A stretch of DNA of 6,399 bases from CAZESS01 sp964594625 (lineage in GTDB: Archaea > Thermoplasmatota > E2 > UBA202 > DSCA01): NCBI GenBank assembly GCA_964594625.1, contig CAZQNC010000079.1:1-6399 (forward strand), read 5' to 3'. Shown here piece after piece: positions 1 through 5,651 of the stretch. The translations under genes and the position numbers were made by a program. How positions within the stretch are numbered: position 1 is the stretch's first letter; each line of letters starts with the position of its first letter. The notes beneath the pieces were generated by a model. That model was not told where the DNA came from, made no database searches, and was given only the letters and a program-made list of their open reading frames with translations.

Positions 1-12
1 GACCAAGAGCCC
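1..12 (-). tRNA. Possible 5' end of a tRNA gene, cut by the window edge
   Basis: Read on the minus strand, the last 12 bases are GGGCTCTTGGTC. This fits a tRNA start: a seven-base acceptor strand GGGCTCT, T8, G9, then a D-stem beginning GTC, as in many archaeal tRNAs whose D arm reads GTCTAG. A TATA-like element lies about 27 nt upstream, the spacing expected for a transcript starting at or just before the mature 5' end. Only 12 bases are visible, so neither the cloverleaf nor the anticodon can be checked and the isotype is unknown. A chance match is quite possible. Confidence 0.3.
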
Positions 13-32
13 AACGTGGGGTAATGGAGGCG

Positions 33-46
33 TATTTTTTAAAGTT
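33..46 (-). promoter_or_regulatory. TATA-like promoter for whatever lies left of the window
   Basis: The minus strand reads AACTTTAAAAAATA, an AT-rich island in GC-rich DNA that resembles an archaeal TATA box preceded by a purine-rich BRE-like GAAAC. It overlaps the TAA stop of the ThiI-like gene. The predicted transcription start, about 25-27 nt downstream, falls near position 13, beside the possible tRNA 5' end. The same gene-end-plus-TATA arrangement is seen at three other junctions in this window, which supports the reading. Confidence 0.45.
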
Positions 47-665
47 TCTCTTGCGACAGCTGCTCCATCGCCGTATCGACAAGGCCGGGCACGTCCAGCT
101 TCGCCTCCTCGTCCTTGACCACCGCGAGGCGCGACATGGTGGCCGGCCGGGATGGCACCAGGCTGCAGGACGCACCACCGGCAATCGAATGCTCGTAGGT
201 GCCGATACGCTTCGCTATCATTATAATCTCCTGCTTGTCGAGCCCGATGAGCGGGCGCACCACCGGCACTGACACGGCGTCGTCGAGCGCCGCCAGGTTG
301 GACAGGGTCTGCGAGGCCACCTGCCCCAGGTTTTCCCCGGTGACCAGGACGTCGGCGTCACGCCCGGCGGCGAGCCGTTCAGCCACGCGGTACATCAGCC
401 GCTTGCAGAGCAGACACCGGAAACGGGGCGTGACACGTCGTCGTATCTCCTGCTGCACCGTCAGGCCGAAGGGTGCAATGTACAGCGGGATAGACGTCTC
501 GGCCGCCTGCATGACCTGCCGGACAAGTCCCCGTATCTTCCGGGGTGGTTCCTCCATGAACGGGGCGGTGTCCATGAACAGGGCGGCGCAGTCCATCCGC
601 CGGGCCATGACGTACAATGCAACGGGCGAGTCGATGCCCCCGGAGAGCAGCGCCACCCCGCTCAT
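39..665 (-). CDS. Stand-alone ThiI-type PP-loop protein (putative sulfurtransferase/adenylating enzyme, no THUMP domain)
   Basis: This 208-residue protein matches the C-terminal PP-loop half of ThiI, the enzyme that adenylates tRNA U8 and makes 4-thiouridine. The ATP-binding loop SGGIDSPVA is at residues 8-16. A CLLCKRLMYR segment follows at 84-93, then TGENLGQVASQTL at 109-121 and RPLIGLDKQEI at 137-147. The late cysteine region GGASCSLVPSRPAT (163-176) corresponds to the position of the catalytic cysteine in other ThiI proteins. The CxxC at 84-87 matches the CxxC reported as needed in methanogen ThiI, and Cys167 makes a third cysteine that could join it in binding an iron-sulfur cluster (inference). 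Full-length ThiI has about 380 or more residues with ferredoxin-like and THUMP domains first. Here these are absent, and the upstream DNA codes for HutI, so the protein is not a fragment cut by a frameshift. Its ATG overlaps the HutI stop as ATGA, so translation is probably coupled. The substrate is unknown: it could act on tRNA with a separate THUMP partner or on another sulfur acceptor. Confidence 0.88.
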   Translation of the reverse strand: MSGVALLSGGIDSPVALYVMARRMDCAALFMDTAPFMEEPPRKIRGLVRQVMQAAETSIPLYIAPFGLTVQQEIRRRVTPRFRCLLCKRLMYRVAERLAAGRDADVLVTGENLGQVASQTLSNLAALDDAVSVPVVRPLIGLDKQEIIMIAKRIGTYEHSIAGGASCSLVPSRPATMSRLAVVKDEEAKLDVPGLVDTAMEQLSQEKL

Positions 666-1831
666 ACCACGGCTCCGGCCTTGACGACCGTTTCCACCAG
701 GTTGACCCCGAAATGGTAGGGAATAAACTGGTGGGAGGGGACATCTACCACGAGCAGGTCCGCCCGCTTGCCGGTCTCGATGCTGCCCACCTGGTCCTCG
801 ATGCCGAGGGCGCGGGCCGCGTTGATCGTTGCACCTTCGATGGCCTCCCGGGGGGTCATCCCCATCTGGAAGCAGGCCAGCTGGATGACCAGCTGCATGT
901 TCTCCGTCCAGCAGTTGGGGTTGAGATCGGTGGCCAGGGCGACGGGCAATCCCGCGTCGAGCATGGCCCGGGCGTCGGCGTAGCGCTCCTGCATCATGGA
1001 AAACGGCACCGCGGGAAGCAGCACCGGGATGACCCCCGCAGCGGCCATGGCCTCGATGCCCGCCCGGGATGCCATGAGGAGATGATCGGCGCTCGTGGCT
1101 CCAAGCTCGGCGGCCAGCGCTGCGCCGCCGATGTCGGTGAACTCGTCGGCGTGGATTTTTGGTTTGAGGCCGTGCTCCTTCCCGGCCTGGAGGATGCGCC
1201 GTGTTTCGTCGAGGGTGAAGTAGCCGTCTTCGCAGAACACGTCGCAGAACACGGCCAGTTGCTGCTCGGCCACCCGGGGTATCATGTCTTCGACGACCTG
1301 CTGGATGTAATCCTTTTTTTCCATGCCCGGGGAAACGGCGTGGGCGCCGAGAAAGGTGGGGACGATGTCGACGGCATGGGCATCGCCGAGGTGTTGGGCT
1401 ACCTCAAGTATTTTGAGCTCGGTGGCGGTGTCGAGGCCGTAGCCGCTTTTGACCTCCGCCGTGGTGGTGCCGTGGCGAAGCATCACGTCGAGACGGCGGC
1501 GTGACTGCTCGATGAGCTCCTCCGGGGATGCCTCCCGGGTGTGCCGGACGGTGTAACCGATGCCGCCGCCCCGCTCCGCGATATCCCGGTAGCTGGCACC
1601 CCTGAGCTTCATGTCCAGCTCGAACGCGCGGGCGCCAGCAAAGACGGTGTGGGTGTGACAGTCCACGAAGCCGGGGAGCACGGTTTTCCCGGCGGCCTCG
1701 ATAACGGTGGCGTCCGGGGCGGTCAGGTCGCTTCCGATATCCTGTATCCGCCCGTCGTCGATGAGGACGGAGACGTCATTGGCGGGGCCGTCCGGCAGAA
1801 AGACCTCGCCGGCGTCCTTGATGAGCAGCAT
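662..1831 (-). CDS. hutI: Imidazolonepropionase-family amidohydrolase
   Basis: In histidine breakdown, HutI opens the ring of 4-imidazolone-5-propanoate to give N-formimidoyl-glutamate in the cytosol. The 389-residue product is close to the family's usual length of about 400. The metal-binding HxH lies in PGFVDCHTHTVFAG (His59, His61), followed by Arg68 at the usual substrate-binding position. KSGYGLD is at 128-134, FCEDGYFT at 199-206 and KIHADEF at 225-231 (His227 metal ligand, Glu230 catalytic). SADHL is at 247-251, and DLNPNCWTENMQL from 302 holds the metal-binding Asp302. All expected catalytic residues are present. The ATG sits about 24 nt after a TATA box and has no Shine-Dalgarno sequence, which suggests a leaderless message. 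The only operon partner is the ThiI-like gene. No HutH, HutU or formiminoglutamate-handling gene is in the window, so a role in histidine use is inferred from the family alone, and another cyclic-amide substrate is possible. Confidence 0.93.
   Translation of the reverse strand: MLLIKDAGEVFLPDGPANDVSVLIDDGRIQDIGSDLTAPDATVIEAAGKTVLPGFVDCHTHTVFAGARAFELDMKLRGASYRDIAERGGGIGYTVRHTREASPEELIEQSRRRLDVMLRHGTTTAEVKSGYGLDTATELKILEVAQHLGDAHAVDIVPTFLGAHAVSPGMEKKDYIQQVVEDMIPRVAEQQLAVFCDVFCEDGYFTLDETRRILQAGKEHGLKPKIHADEFTDIGGAALAAELGATSADHLLMASRAGIEAMAAAGVIPVLLPAVPFSMMQERYADARAMLDAGLPVALATDLNPNCWTENMQLVIQLACFQMGMTPREAIEGATINAARALGIEDQVGSIETGKRADLLVVDVPSHQFIPYHFGVNLVETVVKAGAVV
673..676 (-). promoter_or_regulatory. 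Possible ribosome binding site of the ThiI-like gene
   Basis: The minus strand has GGAG seven bases before the ATG at 665, inside the last codons of hutI. Together with the ATGA overlap it supports the chosen start and suggests translation either coupled to hutI or by internal initiation. The motif is short and could occur by chance. Confidence 0.4.
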
Positions 1832-1835
1832 GGGG

Positions 1836-1841
1836 AAAAAA
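1836..1841 (-). terminator. T-run after the small membrane protein gene
   Basis: The minus strand carries TTTTTT about 25 nt after the TAG stop of the 61-residue gene, between the hutI TATA box and the hutI ATG. Archaeal RNA polymerase often stops at such T-runs without a hairpin. Here the run would lie inside the next gene's promoter region. It is short, so termination is inferred. Confidence 0.35.
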
Positions 1842-1850
1842 GAGCTGGCA

Positions 1851-1860
1851 GTATAAAGGT
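1851..1860 (-). promoter_or_regulatory. hutI promoter (TATA box)
   Basis: The minus strand reads ACCTTTATAC, preceded by GTAA, giving a TATA box with an A-rich BRE-like flank. The TATA centre lies about 24 nt before the hutI ATG at 1831, so transcription should begin at or within a few bases of the start codon. No Shine-Dalgarno sequence is seen between the two, as expected for a leaderless archaeal message. Confidence 0.7.
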
Positions 1861-1865
1861 TTACG

Positions 1866-2051
1866 CTAGAGCCACGATGACAGGTACGGCCAGACGAGGT
1901 CGCCCACCATGAGGAGGCCGAAGATGAGAACCAGGATGATGAGCAGTGTCACCCCGAACTTGATGAGCTTCCATCCGATGAACAACACCAGGATGACGAT
2001 GAGGAACAGCAGCCAGAGCGGAATCTGCACGCCGAAAACCTCGATGACCAT
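1866..2051 (-). CDS. Small protein with two membrane helices, function unknown
   Basis: The 61-residue product is almost entirely hydrophobic. A first predicted helix spans about residues 10-27 (from IPLWLLFLIVILVLF). A short basic turn, WKLIKF, follows at 27-32, and a second helix spans about 34-50, before an aromatic tail with Trp54, Tyr56 and Trp60. This gives a helical hairpin whose lysine turn is expected on the cytoplasmic side, leaving both ends outside. I do not recognise a family. Reality as a gene is supported by a well-placed TATA box about 24 nt before the ATG, by tight fit between neighbours, and by a sharp change to hydrophobic composition with no stop codons. It is monocistronic or reads through weakly into hutI. 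It could be a small membrane regulator or stress protein, but nothing in the sequence decides this. Confidence 0.8.
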   Translation of the reverse strand: MVIEVFGVQIPLWLLFLIVILVLFIGWKLIKFGVTLLIILVLIFGLLMVGDLVWPYLSSWL

Positions 2052-2059
2052 ACTGGGAT

Positions 2060-2066
2060 AAAAAAA
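2060..2066 (-). terminator. T-run after the pantoate kinase gene
   Basis: The minus strand has TTTTTTT about 20 nt past the TAG stop of the pantoate kinase gene, a plausible archaeal T-rich terminator for the ligase-coaBC-pantoate kinase operon. It sits between the TATA box and the ATG of the small membrane protein gene, so terminator and promoter share the same 33-nt gap. Confidence 0.4.
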
Positions 2067-2070
2067 GCGG

Positions 2071-2080
2071 CTATATAAAC
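2071..2080 (-). promoter_or_regulatory. Promoter (TATA box) of the small membrane protein gene
   Basis: The minus strand reads GTTTATATAG, the best TATA match in the window, starting only five bases after the pantoate kinase stop codon. Its centre is about 24-25 nt before the ATG at 2051, which predicts a leaderless transcript. The spacer contains no Shine-Dalgarno sequence. Confidence 0.75.
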
Positions 2081-2084
2081 GTGT

Positions 2085-2924
2085 CTATTGCTCCAACAGG
2101 CGGGCGCCACGCCGGTCTATCTCGCAGGTCCAGACCTCGCCGTAGCCTGATAACGTTTCAGCGAGCATCCGGGTGTCGCCCATCGCGAACACCGCGTTGC
2201 CCAGCATGCACATCGACGCCATGCCATGGGGCTCGACAGCCGCAAGCACCCGTCCTGCTTCGTCGGACAGCAGCCCCGTCTCCCGGGCAAAGCGCTGGGA
2301 CAGCGTGAACAGCCGCCTGAGCGACGGCGCGGCCAGCAGCTCCTCCACGCACCGACGGCCCACCCGGGTTATCTCCGCCGCACGCGGGGCGTCACTGAGC
2401 ACCCGGGCGGTCTCCAGCTCCGGGCCTATGCTGGCCACGACCACCCGGCCGCCGCCCGGTATATGGCGGATGCTGCCGTCGGCGCCCGGCGTCTCCCGTA
2501 TCTCGATGCCTCCATGCACCCCTGGCCCGATGTCGCCGAGACCCGTCGCATGGCGCACTTCCGCCACATGGGCGGCCTGCACCGCCATCTCCCGGGGCAG
2601 CCCGCACCGTTCAGCCACTGCGATGGCCGCAGCCAGGGTACCGGCGGCGCTCATCCCGAATCCCTGGGACGAGGGCAGCTGCAACGTTATGTCCACCTTG
2701 ATGGGGCAATCGGTGAGCTGCCGGACGGCGTCCCTCGTAACCGGGCCGCCCGGCGTGCCGTTGACCGTCACCCTGGTCGTGTCGCCCTGCAGTGCAACGG
2801 AGGCAACGGCCCCGCGGGTGAGGCACAGTCCGGCGCCGCGGGAGCCCGCCAGCAGTGGGTCATCTGCGGGGCATATCTCGAAAAAACCGGTGACGTGGCC
2901 GGGGGCAAATGCTTTGATGGTCAT
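2085..2924 (-). CDS. Pantoate kinase (archaeal GHMP-type)
   Basis: Archaeal pantoate kinase phosphorylates pantoate with ATP to 4-phosphopantoate, the first of two steps that replace bacterial pantothenate synthetase and kinase in CoA synthesis. The 279-residue product has the GHMP kinase features. An N-terminal AFAPGHVTGFFEI segment starts at residue 5. The glycine/serine ATP loop PSSQGFGMSAAGTLA is at 84-98, GLGDIGPGVHGGIEIRETPG at 128-147, and the C-terminal GHMP motif MASMCMLGNAVFAM at 235-248. An upstream in-frame ATG at 3008 would add 28 low-complexity residues inside coaBC. I rejected it because the family begins near MTIKAFAPGH and the ATG at 2924 makes an ATGA overlap with the coaBC stop. 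No Shine-Dalgarno sequence precedes this start, so coupling to coaBC translation is likely. Neighbouring CoaBC supports the assignment strongly. The partner phosphopantothenate synthetase is not present here. Confidence 0.9.
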   Translation of the reverse strand: MTIKAFAPGHVTGFFEICPADDPLLAGSRGAGLCLTRGAVASVALQGDTTRVTVNGTPGGPVTRDAVRQLTDCPIKVDITLQLPSSQGFGMSAAGTLAAAIAVAERCGLPREMAVQAAHVAEVRHATGLGDIGPGVHGGIEIRETPGADGSIRHIPGGGRVVVASIGPELETARVLSDAPRAAEITRVGRRCVEELLAAPSLRRLFTLSQRFARETGLLSDEAGRVLAAVEPHGMASMCMLGNAVFAMGDTRMLAETLSGYGEVWTCEIDRRGARLLEQ

Positions 2925-4099
2925 GCTACTGCGTCGAGCAGCCGGTCGGCCACCGTTTGCTTGTCGCCCTGTACCGGCGTCACGTGGCCGGAGCGGTCGA
3001 CAATCCACGCTTTCATGCAGTCGCTGCCCAGCGATGCCGTGGTGTTGGCCACCATGACATCGAAGTCGTCCTGCTGCAGCCGCATATGGGCGCGCTCAAC
3101 GGCCCGTTCTTTCGAGGTTTCGAGCTTGAACGCCACGGCCGTGTCGGCAATGTCCCGGAGATACGGGTTGACGCGCTCCGCCGGCGTGAGATGCAGGTCC
3201 ATCGGCGTTTCGGAGGACAGCTTGCCCTCGTGTCGCTCGGGGACGAAATCGGAGATGGCGGCGCAGTTGATGACGACGTCGCAGCGGGCGGCTTCCTTAG
3301 AGAGCTCGATGATGTCCCGGTGTGTCGCGAATTGCTTCGCTGTGATGTAGTCGGGCATCGGCAGGCCGCTGTGCCAGCATTCCACGTCTGCCCCCCGGAT
3401 GAAGGCGGCCAGGGCGAGCGCCCGGGCCATCGTGCCACTGGAGCGATTGGTGAGCACGCGGACGTCGTCAACGGGCTCAGCTGTGGCACCACCCACCACG
3501 GTGACTCGTTTGCCGTCCAGGTCATGCGGACCCAGCATCCGGAGCACGTGGGCGACGACGGCGTCAACCGTGGCGATTTTGGCCGTGCCTTCCTCCCGGC
3601 GCGGCCCGATAATCGCCACATGGTGTTCCCTGAGCCGGTCCAGGTTTCCCATGACGAATGTGTTGTCGTACATCGAGGCGTGCATGGCCGGGACCAGCAT
3701 GACGGGCACGTCGGAGCCCAGCGCCGTGGTGGCATACGTGGTCACCGGGGTGTCGTCGACGCCCAGCGCTATCTTGGAGAGCGTGTTGGCCGTGCAGGGC
3801 GCCACGAGCACCATGTCGGCGTTGTCGGGCCGGGCGCCGCAGTGTTCGACGTGCTCCACGGCGCCGGTGAGCTCCGTGACGGGTGCCACACCCGTGGCGA
3901 ACTCGAGCGCATATGGATGGAGTATCTCGCGGGCGGCCGGCGTCATGACCGGTATCACCGCTGCCCCGTGACGGATGAGCTGCCTGGCCAGCCGCACGGT
4001 TTCCACGGCGGCGATGCTACCGGTCACCCCGAGAACGATGGTTTTGTGGTCGAGGTGGCGGGACAGCGTGCCGCGGATGTCGTCACAGGGATGCGTCAT
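2921..4099 (-). CDS. coaBC: Bifunctional phosphopantothenoylcysteine decarboxylase / phosphopantothenate-cysteine ligase
   Basis: CoaBC joins cysteine to 4'-phosphopantothenate and then decarboxylates the product to 4'-phosphopantetheine. The 392-residue length is normal. The flavin-binding CoaC half (about 1-190) shows VLGVTGSIAAVE at 22-33, a VEHVEH histidine region at 81-86 for the catalytic His, and APCTANTLSKIALGVDDTPVTT from 100. VPAMHASMYDNT is at 136-147, and the clamp region PRREEGTAKIA at 166-176. The CoaB half shows VVGGATAEPVDDVRVLTNRSSG at 201-222, NCAAISDF at 278-285, AFKLET at 323-328, ANTT at 351-354 and DKQTVADRLLDAV near the end. The clamp has no cysteine, unlike the bacterial GRM-type clamp with its active-site Cys, while Cys101 replaces the Ala usual in the bacterial PATAN motif. 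The start at 4099 fits archaeal homologues that open with a short IRGT-like segment. It lies 17 nt inside the ligase gene. Confidence 0.95.
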   Translation of the reverse strand: MTHPCDDIRGTLSRHLDHKTIVLGVTGSIAAVETVRLARQLIRHGAAVIPVMTPAAREILHPYALEFATGVAPVTELTGAVEHVEHCGARPDNADMVLVAPCTANTLSKIALGVDDTPVTTYATTALGSDVPVMLVPAMHASMYDNTFVMGNLDRLREHHVAIIGPRREEGTAKIATVDAVVAHVLRMLGPHDLDGKRVTVVGGATAEPVDDVRVLTNRSSGTMARALALAAFIRGADVECWHSGLPMPDYITAKQFATHRDIIELSKEAARCDVVINCAAISDFVPERHEGKLSSETPMDLHLTPAERVNPYLRDIADTAVAFKLETSKERAVERAHMRLQQDDFDVMVANTTASLGSDCMKAWIVDRSGHVTPVQGDKQTVADRLLDAVA

Positions 4100-5618
4100 G
4101 GTCCTCCCGGAGCTTGTACTTCTGGACTTTGCCGCTGGCGGTCATGGGAAACGAGTCGACGAAGGCCACGGAGGCGGGCACCTTGAAGTTGGCCATCCGT
4201 TCGCCGAGAAATGCTTTGACCTCCCGCTCAGTGAGGTCGCCGTCGGGGACGATGTAGGCTTTGACCACCTCGCCGAGGCGCTCGTCGGGTACGCCGACCA
4301 CGGCTGCATTTTTGACCCGGGGATGCGTGAAGAGCACTTCCTCTATCTCCCGGGGGTAGACGTTGAAGCCGCCGACGACGACCATGTCCTTTTTCCGGCC
4401 GGTGATGGACAGGTAGCCGTCCTCGTCGATGACCCCGAGGTCGCCGCTGTAATACCAGCCGTCGTCGTCGATGGCCGCCGCGGTGGCCTCCGGCATGTTG
4501 TAGTAGCCCTGCATCACGTTGCCCCGGATGGCGATTTCGCCTACCTCTCCCGGTGGCAGCCTCCGGCGGCTGTCGTCGACCACCCTGACCTCGACGCCGG
4601 GCAAGGGTGGCCCGACGGTTTCCGCCCGCTTTTGGTCGTCGTCGCCAAACCTCGTCAGGGAGATAAGCGGCGAGGTTTCCGTGATACCGTAGCCGATGCA
4701 CACGTCGCAGCCCATCTCCCGGCGGACGCCCTTGACCACTTCGACGGGGCAGGGGGCCCCGCCCATCATGCCGCTGCGCAGGCAGAGCGCGTATTCGCCG
4801 TCCCGGTAGGCTTCGAGCTCCATCATGAACATGGCGGGGACGCCGAAGTTCATGGTGCACCGGTGCTGTTCCATGAGGTGGAGCGCGTTTTCCGCGTCGA
4901 AGACATCCTGGAGGACGATGCTCGCCCCGAAGGTAAGCGGCGTGAGGCAGCCGAGCACCAGCCCGAAGGAGTGAAACAGGGGCAATGGCACGAAGTAGCG
5001 GTCAGCCGGGGTGACCTCCATCACCCCGCCGGTGACCCGGGCGTTGTCGCAGACGTTGGCATGGCTCAGCATCACGCCCTTGGGCTTGCCCGTGGTCCCC
5101 GAGGTATACAGAATCTGGGAGATGTCGTCATCCGACACCTTTGGCAGCTCCGCTTCCCGGCCGGCGGACAGAAACGCCTCATACGTTATCGAGGGAACCC
5201 CGACATCTGCATCTTTGCCGAGGACAACGGCATGTTCCAGGTGCTCCAGCCCCGGGGCGATCTCCCGGAGCATCTCGTCGTACCGCATCTTGAGAAACCG
5301 GGGGGTCATGACGATGGCCTTCGCCTCAGAATCTGAGAGAATGTAGCGCGCCTCGTGCGTCCGGTAGCGGGTGTTCATGGGCACCATGACCGCCCCCGCC
5401 ATGGCGATGCCAAGGTAGACGGGCACAAACGCGAGGTTGTTCGGCATCCACACGGCCACGTGGTCGCCCGGCTCGATATCCAGGGAGCGCAGGGAGGAGG
5501 CAACGCTGACGGCGCGGTCGGCCAGCCCCCGGTAGCTCAGCATGTCGTCACCGAAGACAACCGCAGGAGCGTCTGCATGCCTCCGGGCGCTTTCTGTCAG
5601 CACATCAACCAGTGTCAT
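4083..5618 (-). CDS. AMP-forming acyl-CoA synthetase family ligase (fatty-acid/aryl type)
   Basis: Members of this family activate a carboxylic acid with ATP to an acyl-adenylate and transfer it to CoA. The 511-residue protein is full length. The phosphate loop YTSGTTGKPKGV is at 171-182, the adenine-binding GYGITETSPL at 309-318, and the hinge region YYSGDLGVIDEDGYLSITGR from 389 with Asp393 and Arg408. GGFNVYPREIEEVL is at 416-429, and the C-terminal SGKVQKYKLRE has the catalytic Lys497. NVYPREIEEVL and the overall layout resemble FadD-like and medium/long-chain or aryl-CoA ligases more than acetyl-CoA synthetase. The substrate cannot be read from the sequence. I chose the ATG at 5618 over 5657 because the family starts near TLVDVL, the extra residues would be highly basic and overlap the regulator's stop codon, and a TATA element lies 24-30 nt before 5618. 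The gene heads an operon with coaBC, overlapping it by 17 nt. Confidence 0.93.
   Translation of the reverse strand: MTLVDVLTESARRHADAPAVVFGDDMLSYRGLADRAVSVASSLRSLDIEPGDHVAVWMPNNLAFVPVYLGIAMAGAVMVPMNTRYRTHEARYILSDSEAKAIVMTPRFLKMRYDEMLREIAPGLEHLEHAVVLGKDADVGVPSITYEAFLSAGREAELPKVSDDDISQILYTSGTTGKPKGVMLSHANVCDNARVTGGVMEVTPADRYFVPLPLFHSFGLVLGCLTPLTFGASIVLQDVFDAENALHLMEQHRCTMNFGVPAMFMMELEAYRDGEYALCLRSGMMGGAPCPVEVVKGVRREMGCDVCIGYGITETSPLISLTRFGDDDQKRAETVGPPLPGVEVRVVDDSRRRLPPGEVGEIAIRGNVMQGYYNMPEATAAAIDDDGWYYSGDLGVIDEDGYLSITGRKKDMVVVGGFNVYPREIEEVLFTHPRVKNAAVVGVPDERLGEVVKAYIVPDGDLTEREVKAFLGERMANFKVPASVAFVDSFPMTASGKVQKYKLREDHDASL
4103..4108 (-). promoter_or_regulatory. Ribosome binding site of coaBC
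   Basis: The minus strand reads GGGAGG three bases before the coaBC ATG, within the last codons of the ligase gene. It is a strong match to the archaeal anti-Shine-Dalgarno sequence, though the spacing is short. It marks an internal operon gene, in contrast to the leaderless starts at the operon heads. Confidence 0.55.
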
Positions 5619-5637
5619 AGGGCTACATCGCCGACGG

Positions 5638-5651
5638 CTTTTTACTTTTAT
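5638..5651 (-). promoter_or_regulatory. Promoter (TATA-like) of the ligase-coaBC-pantoate kinase operon
   Basis: The minus strand reads ATAAAAGTAAAAAG, two overlapping TATA-like stretches centred about 24 and 30 nt before the ATG at 5618. The TAA stop of the upstream regulator lies inside it. The spacer up to the ATG is GC-rich with no Shine-Dalgarno sequence, so a leaderless or near-leaderless transcript is expected. No T-run is seen here, so read-through from the regulator gene is also possible. Confidence 0.55.

Noticed and set aside
617..1504. Long plus-strand open frame of 295 codons opposite hutI
   Set aside because: It is antisense to a gene with complete family motifs and gives low-complexity Gly/His/Val-rich sequence typical of the shadow frame in GC-rich DNA.
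2925..3008. Upstream ATG extending pantoate kinase by 28 residues
   Set aside because: The extension is basic, low-complexity and lies inside coaBC. The ATG at 2924 gives the family's normal N-terminus and an ATGA overlap.
2957..4186. Plus-strand open frame of 409 codons opposite coaBC
   Set aside because: Its composition (Arg, His, Gly and Val rich) shows no recognisable motif, and the opposite strand encodes an unmistakable CoaBC.
3975..5336. Plus-strand open frame of 453 codons opposite the acyl-CoA ligase
   Set aside because: It mirrors the ligase codons, has no domain signature, and has no promoter or ribosome binding site near its start.
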